Shown: positions 8,013 to 14,381 of the stretch, piece by piece
How positions within the stretch are numbered: position 1 is the first letter of the stretch
How the letters are laid out: every line of letters begins with the position of its first letter
DNA from: DATJZH01 sp035499215
GTDB taxonomy: Bacteria; Actinomycetota; Actinomycetes; Streptosporangiales; Streptosporangiaceae
Direction of reading: 5' to 3'
NCBI GenBank assembly: GCA_035499215.1
Contig: DATJZH010000263.1
Location: forward strand, 1-25,599
Length of the DNA stretch: 25,599 bases
The notes under the pieces: model-generated
Told to the model about the DNA's origin: nothing
What the model saw: only the letters and a program-made list of their open reading frames with translations
Databases searched by the model: none
Program-made: the position numbers and the translations under genes

Positions 8013-9206
8013 CTAGACGGGGGTCAGCCCGAGCGGCCGGCCGGCCAGGCTGCGCGACCGGCTTGCCAGGGTCTTCGCTATCTTCCTCAGCTGCAGCGCG
8101 GCCGGTGACTCCGGGTGGGACAGCACCAGCGGAACGCCCGCGTCTGCGGCCTCGCGCAGCCGGGTGTCGATCGGCACCTCGCCCAGCACCGATACCGGCG
8201 CGCCCACTACCCGGGAAAGCGTGCTGGCGACCGCCTGGCCGCCGCCGCTGCCGAACACGTCGGCCCGCTCGCCGCAGTGCGGGCAGGACAGGTATGACAT
8301 GTTCTCGATCACGCCGACAATCCGCTGATGCAACTGCACGGCGAGCGAGCCGGCCCGCTCGGCGACTTCCGCGGATGCCAGCTGCGGGGTGGTCACCACG
8401 ATCATCTCGCTGCCCGGCACCAGGTGCGCGGCTGAGATCGCAACGTCGCCGGTGCCCGGCGGCAAGTCCATGAGCAATACGTCCAGATCGCCCCAGTAGA
8501 CGTCCGCCAGGAACTGCTGCAGCAGCCGGTGCAGGATCGGGCCGCGCAGCGGCAGCGGCTCGTTGCCCTTCTTGAGCATGCCGCTGGAAATTGCGCTGAC
8601 TCCGTTCGCGGCAGGCGGCATGATCATCTGCTCGACCTGGGTCGGGCGGCCGGTCACGCCGAGCATCCGGGGCACCGAATGACCGTAGATATCGGCGTCG
8701 AGCAGGCCGACCTTCTGGCCAGCCGCGGCGAGCGCGGCCGCCAGGTTGACCGTGACCGAGGACTTGCCGACACCGCCCTTGCCGCTGGCCACCGCGTATA
8801 CCTTGGTGAGCGAGGCCGGGCTGGCGAACGGGATCTCCCGCTCCGGCTGGCCGCCGCGTAGCTTGCCCTGCAGCGCGCGCCGCTGCTCCTCGCTCATCAC
8901 GTCAAGCTCGACCCGGACGCTGGACACGCCAGCCAGCCTGCTGACAGCTGCCGTGACCTCGCGGGTGATGGTCTCCCGCAGCGGGCAGCCCGAAACGGTG
9001 AGCCACACGTCAACCCGGACCGCTCCGTCGGGGGCTACATCGACGCCCTTAACCATGCCAAGCTCGGTTATCGGGCGATGAATCTCGGGATCGTTCACCC
9101 CCGCGAGCGCATGGTTAACCTGGTCGGCGGTGGGAGGTCCGGCGACGCTGACTCCTGCTGCGTCAGGACCGATTCCGGGCGGCGGGGCGATGGCCATGAC
9201 GTCCAT
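8013..9206 (-). CDS. mrp: Mrp/NBP35-type P-loop ATPase, iron-sulfur cluster carrier
   Basis: The 397-residue protein has an N-terminal MIP18 (DUF59) domain (about 28-100; NDPEIHRPITELGMV) and a ParA/MinD-like ATPase domain with deviant Walker A SGKGGVGKSS (141-150), DADIYGHS (170-177) and MDLPPGTGD (246-254). C308-P-H-C311 is the conserved CxxC that bridges a 4Fe-4S cluster between subunits. Mrp proteins deliver Fe-S clusters to apo-enzymes in the cytoplasm. ATG codons at 9206 and 9197 are both possible and neither has a Shine-Dalgarno sequence. It lies 117 nt downstream of the NUDIX gene on the same strand and converges with tatB. The tatB-mrp neighbourhood is conserved in Actinobacteria. 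Confidence 0.93.
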   Translation of the reverse strand: MDVMAIAPPPGIGPDAAGVSVAGPPTADQVNHALAGVNDPEIHRPITELGMVKGVDVAPDGAVRVDVWLTVSGCPLRETITREVTAAVSRLAGVSSVRVELDVMSEEQRRALQGKLRGGQPEREIPFASPASLTKVYAVASGKGGVGKSSVTVNLAAALAAAGQKVGLLDADIYGHSVPRMLGVTGRPTQVEQMIMPPAANGVSAISSGMLKKGNEPLPLRGPILHRLLQQFLADVYWGDLDVLLMDLPPGTGDVAISAAHLVPGSEMIVVTTPQLASAEVAERAGSLAVQLHQRIVGVIENMSYLSCPHCGERADVFGSGGGQAVASTLSRVVGAPVSVLGEVPIDTRLREAADAGVPLVLSHPESPAALQLRKIAKTLASRSRSLAGRPLGLTPV

Positions 9207-9323
9207 GCTACGAAGCCGGGCGGCAAGCGTCGAACTCGCATGCGCGGCCCGCGACGCATGGGCTTGCTGCGGCGTGATCGACGTAGCGCGATGGCCCGGC
9301 GAGGTCAGCCCGGCCAGGTCAGC

Positions 9324-9737
9324 TCAGCTCAGAACCCCCCAGGAGCGGAGCGCGGCTGCGAGCCCGCCGGTCAGCTGCCCGGCGGCGTCAAGATCCCAGA
9401 TCTGCGCGGCCGTGACCCAGCGAGCGCCGGCGGCGTCGCCGCCCGCTTGCAGCTCGCCCCCGGCCACGGAACAGCGGTAGTCCCTGATGTCAATGATGGC
9501 TCCGTCCAGGCCGGGCCGCTCTACGGCGCCCAGCAGCGGGCCGCACGTCACCAGCAGGCCGCACTCCTCGCTGATCTCCCGCACTACGGCCTGCTTGTCG
9601 GTCTCACCCGGCTCGATCCGCCCGCCTGGCAGGGACCACAGGCCCGCGCCTGGCTCGTGCCCGCGCTTGATCAGCAGCAGCCGGCCCGCCTCGTCCGTGA
9701 TCACCGCCCCGACGCAGGGCACCCGCTGCACCGTCAC
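9324..9737 (-). CDS. NUDIX hydrolase
   Basis: The 137-residue protein is one NUDIX domain. The box G39-x5-E45-x7-R53-E54-x2-E57-E58-x-G60 is complete, so the Mg-binding helix should be functional. It begins with a GTG at 9737. LIKRGHEPGAGLWSLPGG before the box and DYRC with ARWV after it resemble MutT/ADP-ribose-type NUDIX enzymes of actinobacteria, but the substrate cannot be told from sequence. It is divergent from the DUF6758 gene; a strong inverted repeat lies 29-62 nt upstream of its start. mrp follows downstream on the same strand. Confidence 0.88.
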   Translation of the reverse strand: MTVQRVPCVGAVITDEAGRLLLIKRGHEPGAGLWSLPGGRIEPGETDKQAVVREISEECGLLVTCGPLLGAVERPGLDGAIIDIRDYRCSVAGGELQAGGDAAGARWVTAAQIWDLDAAGQLTGGLAAALRSWGVLS

Positions 9738-9765
9738 GGGCCCAGTATCACGCCGGCCGGCGGTA

Positions 9766-9799
9766 ACACGCCGCGCGGCACGCCTGCCGCGCGGCGTGT
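9766..9799. promoter_or_regulatory. Perfect 15-bp inverted repeat (stem-loop) in a divergent promoter region
   Basis: ACACGCCGCGCGGCA (9766-9780) and TGCCGCGCGGCGTGT (9785-9799) are exact reverse complements around the loop CGCC. The element lies between the 5' ends of two divergent genes, so it is not at the 3' end of either and has no T-tract. It ends 7 bp before the candidate -35 box of the DUF6758 gene. It could be an operator for a dimeric repressor, an insulator or terminator for opposing transcripts, or a leader hairpin of the NUDIX mRNA. Confidence 0.7.
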
Positions 9800-9806
9800 C
9801 CGCTAC

Positions 9807-9835
9807 TTGACGGGAGAGCCGCCGACCCGTAACCG
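9807..9835 (+). promoter_or_regulatory. Candidate promoter for the DUF6758 gene, near-leaderless
   Basis: TTGACG (9807-9812) and TAACCG (9830-9835) are 17 bp apart. The -10 box ends 9 nt before the ATG at 9845, which leaves no room for a Shine-Dalgarno sequence and suggests a leaderless or near-leaderless mRNA. The -35 box is strong and the -10 box lacks the final T. Confidence 0.45.
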
Positions 9836-9844
9836 TCTGTACTC

Positions 9845-10471
9845 ATGAGAAGCGCGCCTACCTGCCCGCGCTGCGACGCTGTCGTGCGCGGGCCAACCGC
9901 CTGGTCCAGTGCGTGGCACTGCGAACGGCACGGTGCGGTATATCCGCTGCGCGCCGGGCTGACCCCGTCCCGGCAGGGGCTGGACGGCCTGCTGCGCGGC
10001 GCCCGGGTCCCGGTCTGGCTGCCGTGGCCGCTGCCACTGGGCTGGCTTGTCACCGGCTTCGCCGGCGCCGGCGACGAGCGCACCGGGATGCGCGCCTGCG
10101 TCGTCGCCCTGACCGGGCCGAATCCGGTGGGCGGTCCCGGCGAGATGCTGCTGGTGTCGGAGGAGCTCGGCGTCGGCCTTGGCGCAAGGGTCGCCGGACT
10201 CGATGGTCCCGACCCTGGCATCGGATTCGCGGCCGGGCCGCCGGACGCGCTGGTCAAGTTCGGCAACCACGAGTTTCCGCTCTGGAACGTCGTGACGCCG
10301 GACTGCGCCGCCTTCGCCGGCGAGATGATGGGCACCTGGCTCTGGCTGGTCTTGTGGCCGCACACGGCCGGGCTGCTGCTGGTCGAGCCCTTGCGGCTCA
10401 GAGATCTGCGCGACCCCGGCCAGGACCTGGACCTGCCGTTCGGCGCGCGCTCGCCGCGGCTTCCCGGCTAG
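9845..10471 (+). CDS. DUF6758 family protein with N-terminal zinc-ribbon-like motif
   Basis: The 208-residue product resembles an actinobacterial family I recall as DUF6758, of unknown function. Near the N terminus C7-x2-C10 and C26-x2-H29 form a possible zinc ribbon (CPRC and CERH). Conserved-looking segments include VPVWLPWPLPLGWL, GEMLLVSEELGVGLGAR, GLDGPDPG and MMGTWLWLVLWP. The last is hydrophobic but too short and polar to be a sure membrane helix. The ATG at 9845 is chosen from the family start and the promoter position. It ends 10 nt before the PHP phosphoesterase gene, so the two are probably one transcript. Confidence 0.8.
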   Translation: MRSAPTCPRCDAVVRGPTAWSSAWHCERHGAVYPLRAGLTPSRQGLDGLLRGARVPVWLPWPLPLGWLVTGFAGAGDERTGMRACVVALTGPNPVGGPGEMLLVSEELGVGLGARVAGLDGPDPGIGFAAGPPDALVKFGNHEFPLWNVVTPDCAAFAGEMMGTWLWLVLWPHTAGLLLVEPLRLRDLRDPGQDLDLPFGARSPRLPG

Positions 10472-10481
10472 GGTCACGAGG

Positions 10482-11330
10482 GTGCGCGCTGACCTGCACT
10501 GTCACAGCACCGCTTCGGACGGCACGCTCGCGCCCGGCGAGGTTATCCGGCAGGCCCGCGCTGCCGGGCTCGACGTCATCGCGCTGACCGACCATGACAC
10601 CGTGGCCGGTCACCGGGAGGCACGCGAAGCTCTGCCGCCGGGGCTGACACTGCTGCCGGGGATGGAGCTGTCCTGCCGCCTGGATGGCCACAGCGTGCAC
10701 CTGCTCGCCTACCTGTTCGACCCGGCGGACCCGGAGCTGACGGCCGAAGGCGAAGCGATCCGGCACGGCCGGGAGAACCGGGCCAGGGCGATGGTGGACC
10801 GCCTGCGCGACCTCGGCGCGCCGGTGACCTGGGAGCAGGTCAGCGCGATTGCCGACGGCGGCGTGGTCGGCAGGCCGCACATCGCCCGCGCGCTGGCTGC
10901 CGCCGGCGTGGTCAGCTCGCCGGATGAGGCGTTCGGCCCGGAATGGATTGCGCCTGGCGGCCGCGCCCACGTGACCAGGTACGCCCTCGATCCGGTCCGC
11001 GCGATCACGCTGGTGCGCGCGGCCGGCGGGGTGAGCGTGCTCGCCCACCCGCGCGGCTCGATCCGCGCCTGGATGATTCCGGCCGAGGTGATCGCCCGGC
11101 TCGCCGCGGCCGGGCTGACCGGGATCGAGGTCAACCATCCAGATCAAGACCATACGCAACGGGAGTTCCTTGCGCGTCTGGCCCGCTCGCTCGGTCTGGT
11201 CGGCACTGGCGGCAGTGACGATCACGGCGAGCTGACCGGCTACCGGATTGGCTGCGAGACCGTCGGGTCCGGCGAGTACGAACGGCTGGTATCGCAGGCG
11301 ACCGGCGCGGCCGCGGTAACCGGATCATGA
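10482..11330 (+). CDS. PHP-domain phosphoesterase (nucleoside 3',5'-bisphosphate phosphatase / RNase AM-like)
   Basis: The 282-residue protein has the PHP metal motifs: DLHCHS (4-9), LTDHDT (35-40), GMELS (60-64), LAHPRG (about 187-192) and GGSDDHG (about 246-252). This architecture is that of YciV/RnmA-type PHP enzymes, which remove phosphate from 3',5'-nucleoside bisphosphates or trim RNA 5' ends. Which reaction applies here is inference. The GTG at 10482 follows the DUF6758 stop by 10 nt. The gene end abuts the marC remnant; in related actinomycetes an intact marC gene often follows, from memory. Confidence 0.88.
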   Translation: MRADLHCHSTASDGTLAPGEVIRQARAAGLDVIALTDHDTVAGHREAREALPPGLTLLPGMELSCRLDGHSVHLLAYLFDPADPELTAEGEAIRHGRENRARAMVDRLRDLGAPVTWEQVSAIADGGVVGRPHIARALAAAGVVSSPDEAFGPEWIAPGGRAHVTRYALDPVRAITLVRAAGGVSVLAHPRGSIRAWMIPAEVIARLAAAGLTGIEVNHPDQDHTQREFLARLARSLGLVGTGGSDDHGELTGYRIGCETVGSGEYERLVSQATGAAAVTGS

Positions 11331-11333
11331 GTT

Positions 11334-11665
11334 CGGCGGCCAGCAGCTTCAAGTTCTGCCTTCGTGCCGCTCGGCACGCCGCTGCTGGCCGGCCCGGCCG
11401 CCCTTGTCGCCAGCATGCTGTTCGTGCGGCGGGCCAGCTCAATTGGCGTTAGGGGGCCTTCGCGGCCGCTATTGTCGCAGTGGCCGCGGCGCTCTGGCCG
11501 GCGATGCTGTTCTCCGGCGCGATCCTGCGAGTGCTGCGGGACAGCGGGGTTGAGCTGCCCGCCAGGGTCGCCGGCCTGCTGCCGTCGGCAATTGCGGTGC
11601 AGCTGATCGTGGACGCCGTCCGGGCGCTGGCCAGCCAGGGCCAGGCGGCCGGATGCGAGGACTGA
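11334..11665 (+). pseudogene. marC: Decayed MarC-family membrane protein: N-terminal half missing plus frameshift
   Basis: Two reading frames each encode part of a MarC C-terminal half. The first gives AFVPLGTPLLAGPAALVASM and ends in VRRASSIGVRG near 11456. The second continues with AFAAAIVAVAAALWPAMLF and RVLRDSGVELPARVAGLLPS to a TGA at 11663. Joining them needs one extra base at the G5 run 11452-11456, where the second frame otherwise meets a TAG. About 100 N-terminal residues (the first three membrane helices) of the usual 200 are absent; the PHP gene ends immediately upstream. No start with a ribosome site serves either fragment. A single-base sequencing error could explain the frameshift but not the N-terminal loss. 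MarC proteins are six-helix inner-membrane proteins of unclear function. Confidence 0.75.
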
Positions 11666-11689
11666 GCTCGTCAGGAAGGCAGGACCGGG

Positions 11690-12373
11690 ATGCCGGTGCG
11701 GATTGACAGGGTTGGTGGCGCGGCCAACACCTGGATTGTCGGCGATGACGCGGAGGTCATCGTCATCGATCCGGGCAGCGAATCCGAAGCGGTGCTCGAC
11801 AGGGTGGGGCAGCGGGAGATTCTTGCCGTGATCTGCACGCACGGACACGCCGGGCATGTGGCCGCCGCACTCGATGTGGCCGGCCGCGATGAGGCGCCGG
11901 TAGCGCTGCATCCTGATGACCGGCTGGCGTGGACCGAGGTGCATCCCGGCGTGGATCCGGAGATCGCGATGGAGGATGGCGGCATTTTCACGGTAGCTGA
12001 CGTGGCGCTGGAGGTTATCCACGCGCCGGGCCACAGCCCGGGGTCTGTGGTGATCTACTCCGAGGACCTCGAGACCGTGTTCGCCGGTGACGTGCTGACG
12101 CTGACCGGCCCAGTGGCACGCGAGGACGGTTTTCCGGACTTTCCCCGCCAGCTCAGCTCGATCGGGGAGCAGGTGCTGACCCTGCCGGCCGTGACGCGGG
12201 TACTGCCTGGCCACGGCGAGGAGTTCACGGTCGCTGTCGCGGAGAAGCGTTTCGACTTCTGGGTGGCGGCCGGCCCCGACGCTGCCGGCCCCGACGCTGC
12301 CAGCGGCGATTTTGCCGCCGGGTCTGATCGTGCCGCGGCCGGTGGCGTGGACGGCCCATCAGGCATCGGGTGA
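11690..12373 (+). CDS. Metallo-beta-lactamase-fold hydrolase lacking one metal-binding Asp
   Basis: The 227-residue protein has the fold order of glyoxalase-II-like hydrolases: IDPGS (26-30), the His motif THGHAGH (50-56), APGHSPGSV (H115), FAGDVL (D134) and LPGHGEEF (H175). In the canonical HxHxDH motif the Asp that binds the second metal is replaced by G55; all other ligands remain. The enzyme may therefore bind one metal or be impaired. The C-terminal 35 residues are Ala/Gly/Asp-rich and contain a perfect 15-bp duplication. The ATG at 11690 follows AGGAAGGCAGGACCGGG. The gene precedes the RecB-like nuclease on the same strand. The substrate is unknown. Confidence 0.85.
   Translation: MPVRIDRVGGAANTWIVGDDAEVIVIDPGSESEAVLDRVGQREILAVICTHGHAGHVAAALDVAGRDEAPVALHPDDRLAWTEVHPGVDPEIAMEDGGIFTVADVALEVIHAPGHSPGSVVIYSEDLETVFAGDVLTLTGPVAREDGFPDFPRQLSSIGEQVLTLPAVTRVLPGHGEEFTVAVAEKRFDFWVAAGPDAAGPDAASGDFAAGSDRAAAGGVDGPSGIG
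12269..12298 (+). repeat. 15-bp perfect tandem duplication in the metallo-beta-lactamase-fold gene
   Basis: GCCGGCCCCGACGCT occurs twice (12269-12283, 12284-12298), encoding repeated AAGPD units in the C-terminal tail after the fold is complete. Confidence 0.8.
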
Positions 12374-12414
12374 ATGCGGTTGGCCTGAGCGCTGCGTGAG
12401 TCCAGGATGGACAG

Positions 12415-13308
12415 GTGGAGCAGCTCGGCTTCGATGGCATGCCGCGGCGCCTGTATGCGTGCACGCCCACCCGGCTGAGCACCTGGCTGGACTGCCCCCG
12501 CCGGTACCGGATGAGCTACCTGGACCGGCCGCCGCCCGCCAAGGGCCCGCCATGGGCGCATAACAGCCTGGGAGCCAGTGTGCACAACGCCCTGGCCGGC
12601 TGGTGGCGGCTGCCCCGCCCGGAGCGCACCGTGGCGGCAGCCGGGGACCTGCTTGACCGCGGCTGGCTGCAGGATGGCTTCGCCGATGATGCCCAGTCCG
12701 CGCTGCACAGGCGGCGGGCCAGGGCGATGGTCGAGGCCTATGTCACCGGCCTGGACCCGGACGCCGACCCGCTGGGCATCGAGCGCACGGTAGCCACCAG
12801 GACCGACCTGATCGCGGTTTCCGGCCGGATCGACCGGCTGGACGACCGCCGCGCCCCGGCCGAGCTTGTGGTGGTCGACTACAAGACCGGCAGGCACATG
12901 CTCACCGTGGACGACGCGCGCACCTCGCTGCCGCTGGCGCTCTATGCGCTGGCGGCGCAGCGGGTGATGCGGCGGCCGTGCCTGCGAGTCGAGCTGCATC
13001 ACCTGCCGACGGGCCAGGTGCTTGGCTGGGAGCATACCCGCGAATCGCTGAACCGCCAGCTGCGCCGGGCTGAGGACATAGCTGCCGAGTGCGCTCAGGC
13101 GGATGCCCGCTACGCGAGCGGCGATCGCGGAACCGAGGTGTTCCCGCCGCTGCCGGGCTCCTGGTGCGGCTGGTGCGACTTCCGCGCCCACTGCCCGGAA
13201 GGCGGCTCGGCTGCCGGGCCCCGCCGGTCCTGGGACGGGCTGGCACCGGCCGGCTACGCTGATCCGGCCGGCGCTTCGCGGGCCGCTGCGGCGGCGCGGC
13301 CGGACTGA
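12415..13308 (+). CDS. RecB-family PD-(D/E)XK nuclease with Fe-S cluster cysteines
   Basis: The 297-residue protein is a stand-alone Cas4/RecB-like nuclease domain. It has H57 (GASVHNAL), D140 (SGRIDRLD), D155 and K157 (VVDYKTG) and Y177 (PLALYALA), the metal and catalytic residues of this superfamily. C27 (LDCPRRYR) plus C251-x2-C254-x5-C260 form the four-cysteine cluster site seen in AddB and Cas4 nucleases. No Cas genes or CRISPR repeats are present, so it is a chromosomal actinobacterial member, probably acting in DNA repair. It begins with a GTG at 12415. Its last 55 nt overlap the 3' end of the convergent alpha/beta hydrolase gene (13254-13308). Confidence 0.88.
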   Translation: MEQLGFDGMPRRLYACTPTRLSTWLDCPRRYRMSYLDRPPPAKGPPWAHNSLGASVHNALAGWWRLPRPERTVAAAGDLLDRGWLQDGFADDAQSALHRRRARAMVEAYVTGLDPDADPLGIERTVATRTDLIAVSGRIDRLDDRRAPAELVVVDYKTGRHMLTVDDARTSLPLALYALAAQRVMRRPCLRVELHHLPTGQVLGWEHTRESLNRQLRRAEDIAAECAQADARYASGDRGTEVFPPLPGSWCGWCDFRAHCPEGGSAAGPRRSWDGLAPAGYADPAGASRAAAAARPD

Positions 13309-14255
13309 CGGCCTGCCATCGACCTTAGTCGCCGGATGTCGCGTTCTGCCGCGTTCCAGAAGTCCGTCAGGGTGGCTGCGGTCGTGGCCGGCGCCTCGAC
13401 CGCCGGGGAGTGCGCTGCTGCCGGGATGCAGACTCGCTGGGCTCGCAGCCGCCTGGCCATCAGGTCCTGGGCAGTCGGCCGCCAGGCGTCGTCGTTCTCT
13501 CCGTAGACCACCAGAATGCGCGCATTCGGCAGGCCGGCAAGTTCCGCGGTGCGATCCGGGCAGTCCAGCAGGAAACGGCCCATCATGATCAGCCCGACCG
13601 GACAGCTCAGCAGCGTGCGCCTGCGCAGGAACCCGATGATGTGCTCGGGGACGCCGTCGGCTCTGGCCTGCGGCCCGAGCCGCTCGTCCCAGAGCTGCTC
13701 GAGCTTCTCGCGCAGCCTGGTGCCGTCCTCGGTGCCTGGCTCGGTGCCTGGCTCGGTGCCTGAGCCGAGCAGAGTCAGCATGGCGCGCAGCAGCTGCGCC
13801 CGCTCACCGCCGATGCTGGCTGGCCCGGAGCCGAGGAGGGTCAGCGACAAGATCGCGGAAGCGTCCGTGAGCACGGCCTGCCGCGCGATGAGACCACCGA
13901 GCGAGTGGCCGAGCAGGTGCACTCCCACCTCACCGCCGGCGATGCTGGCAGCTATCGCCGTCACGTCGGCAGCCAGGGAGTCCGGCAGGTAGCCGCCGGG
14001 ATCGGCGCTGCCCTGACTCTCGTACTGGCCGCGCTGGTCGATCGCGAAAACCCTGCGCCCGCTCGCCGCGAGCGGCTGCAGTACCGGCAGGAAGTCCTCC
14101 TTGCTGCCGGTGAAGCCGGGAAGCAGCAGGGCGGGCCGTCGCTCGCACACACCACGGGCAGGACTGGCCTCAAGCGCGGCGAACGTGCCGCGGCTGGTCC
14201 TGATCGTGCGCGCCTTGACCCGGTGGGGCAGCGCAAGAGTCCTTGGGGTGCTCAC
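13254..14255 (-). CDS. Alpha/beta hydrolase
   Basis: The 333-residue protein has an alpha/beta hydrolase fold: oxyanion region LLLPGFTGS (43-51), nucleophile elbow GHSLGG with S118 (116-121), acid in GENDD (252-256) and H282 (AAAHSP). A cap region lies at about 145-230 and contains the short repeat GTEPGTEPGTEDG (166-178). DQRGQYESQG resembles haloperoxidase/hydrolase families. The substrate is unknown. The ATG at 14255 is the natural start. Its 3' end overlaps the end of the RecB-like gene by 55 nt on the opposite strand, a tail-to-tail overlap. The C-terminal Ala/Arg-rich tail is encoded in that overlap. Confidence 0.88.
   Translation of the reverse strand: MSTPRTLALPHRVKARTIRTSRGTFAALEASPARGVCERRPALLLPGFTGSKEDFLPVLQPLAASGRRVFAIDQRGQYESQGSADPGGYLPDSLAADVTAIAASIAGGEVGVHLLGHSLGGLIARQAVLTDASAILSLTLLGSGPASIGGERAQLLRAMLTLLGSGTEPGTEPGTEDGTRLREKLEQLWDERLGPQARADGVPEHIIGFLRRRTLLSCPVGLIMMGRFLLDCPDRTAELAGLPNARILVVYGENDDAWRPTAQDLMARRLRAQRVCIPAAAHSPAVEAPATTAATLTDFWNAAERDIRRLRSMAGRQSGRAAAAAREAPAGSA
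13731..13766. repeat. 12-bp in-frame tandem repeat, three copies, in the alpha/beta hydrolase
   Basis: GGTGCCTGGCTC occurs at 13731 and 13743, and as GGTGCCTGAGCC at 13755. On the minus strand it encodes GTEP units in the cap region. Confidence 0.8.
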
Positions 14256-14323
14256 GGGGTGGCAGCCTACCGAGTCGGCCCTGGCAGTAATCGCCAGGAT
14301 GTTACGGGTTCAGCTAAAGGATC

Positions 14324-14336
14324 CCCGAGTTTCGGG
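14324..14336 (-). terminator. Weak stem-loop downstream of the helicase gene
   Basis: CCCGA (14324-14328) and TCGGG (14332-14336) form a 5-bp stem with a 3-nt loop, 46 nt after the helicase stop and 69 nt upstream of the hydrolase start. The outer bases GA and TC can extend it across a mismatch. It is too short to be a sure terminator. Confidence 0.2.
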
Positions 14337-14381
14337 TCTGCCACACCTCTGCAGGCGCTCTAGCTGGCCCGGCGGCGACGG

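Noticed and set aside
12415..13308. RecB-like gene as Cas4 of a CRISPR system
   Set aside because: No cas1, cas2 or repeat array is present and the neighbours are housekeeping genes; such stand-alone nucleases are common in Actinobacteria.
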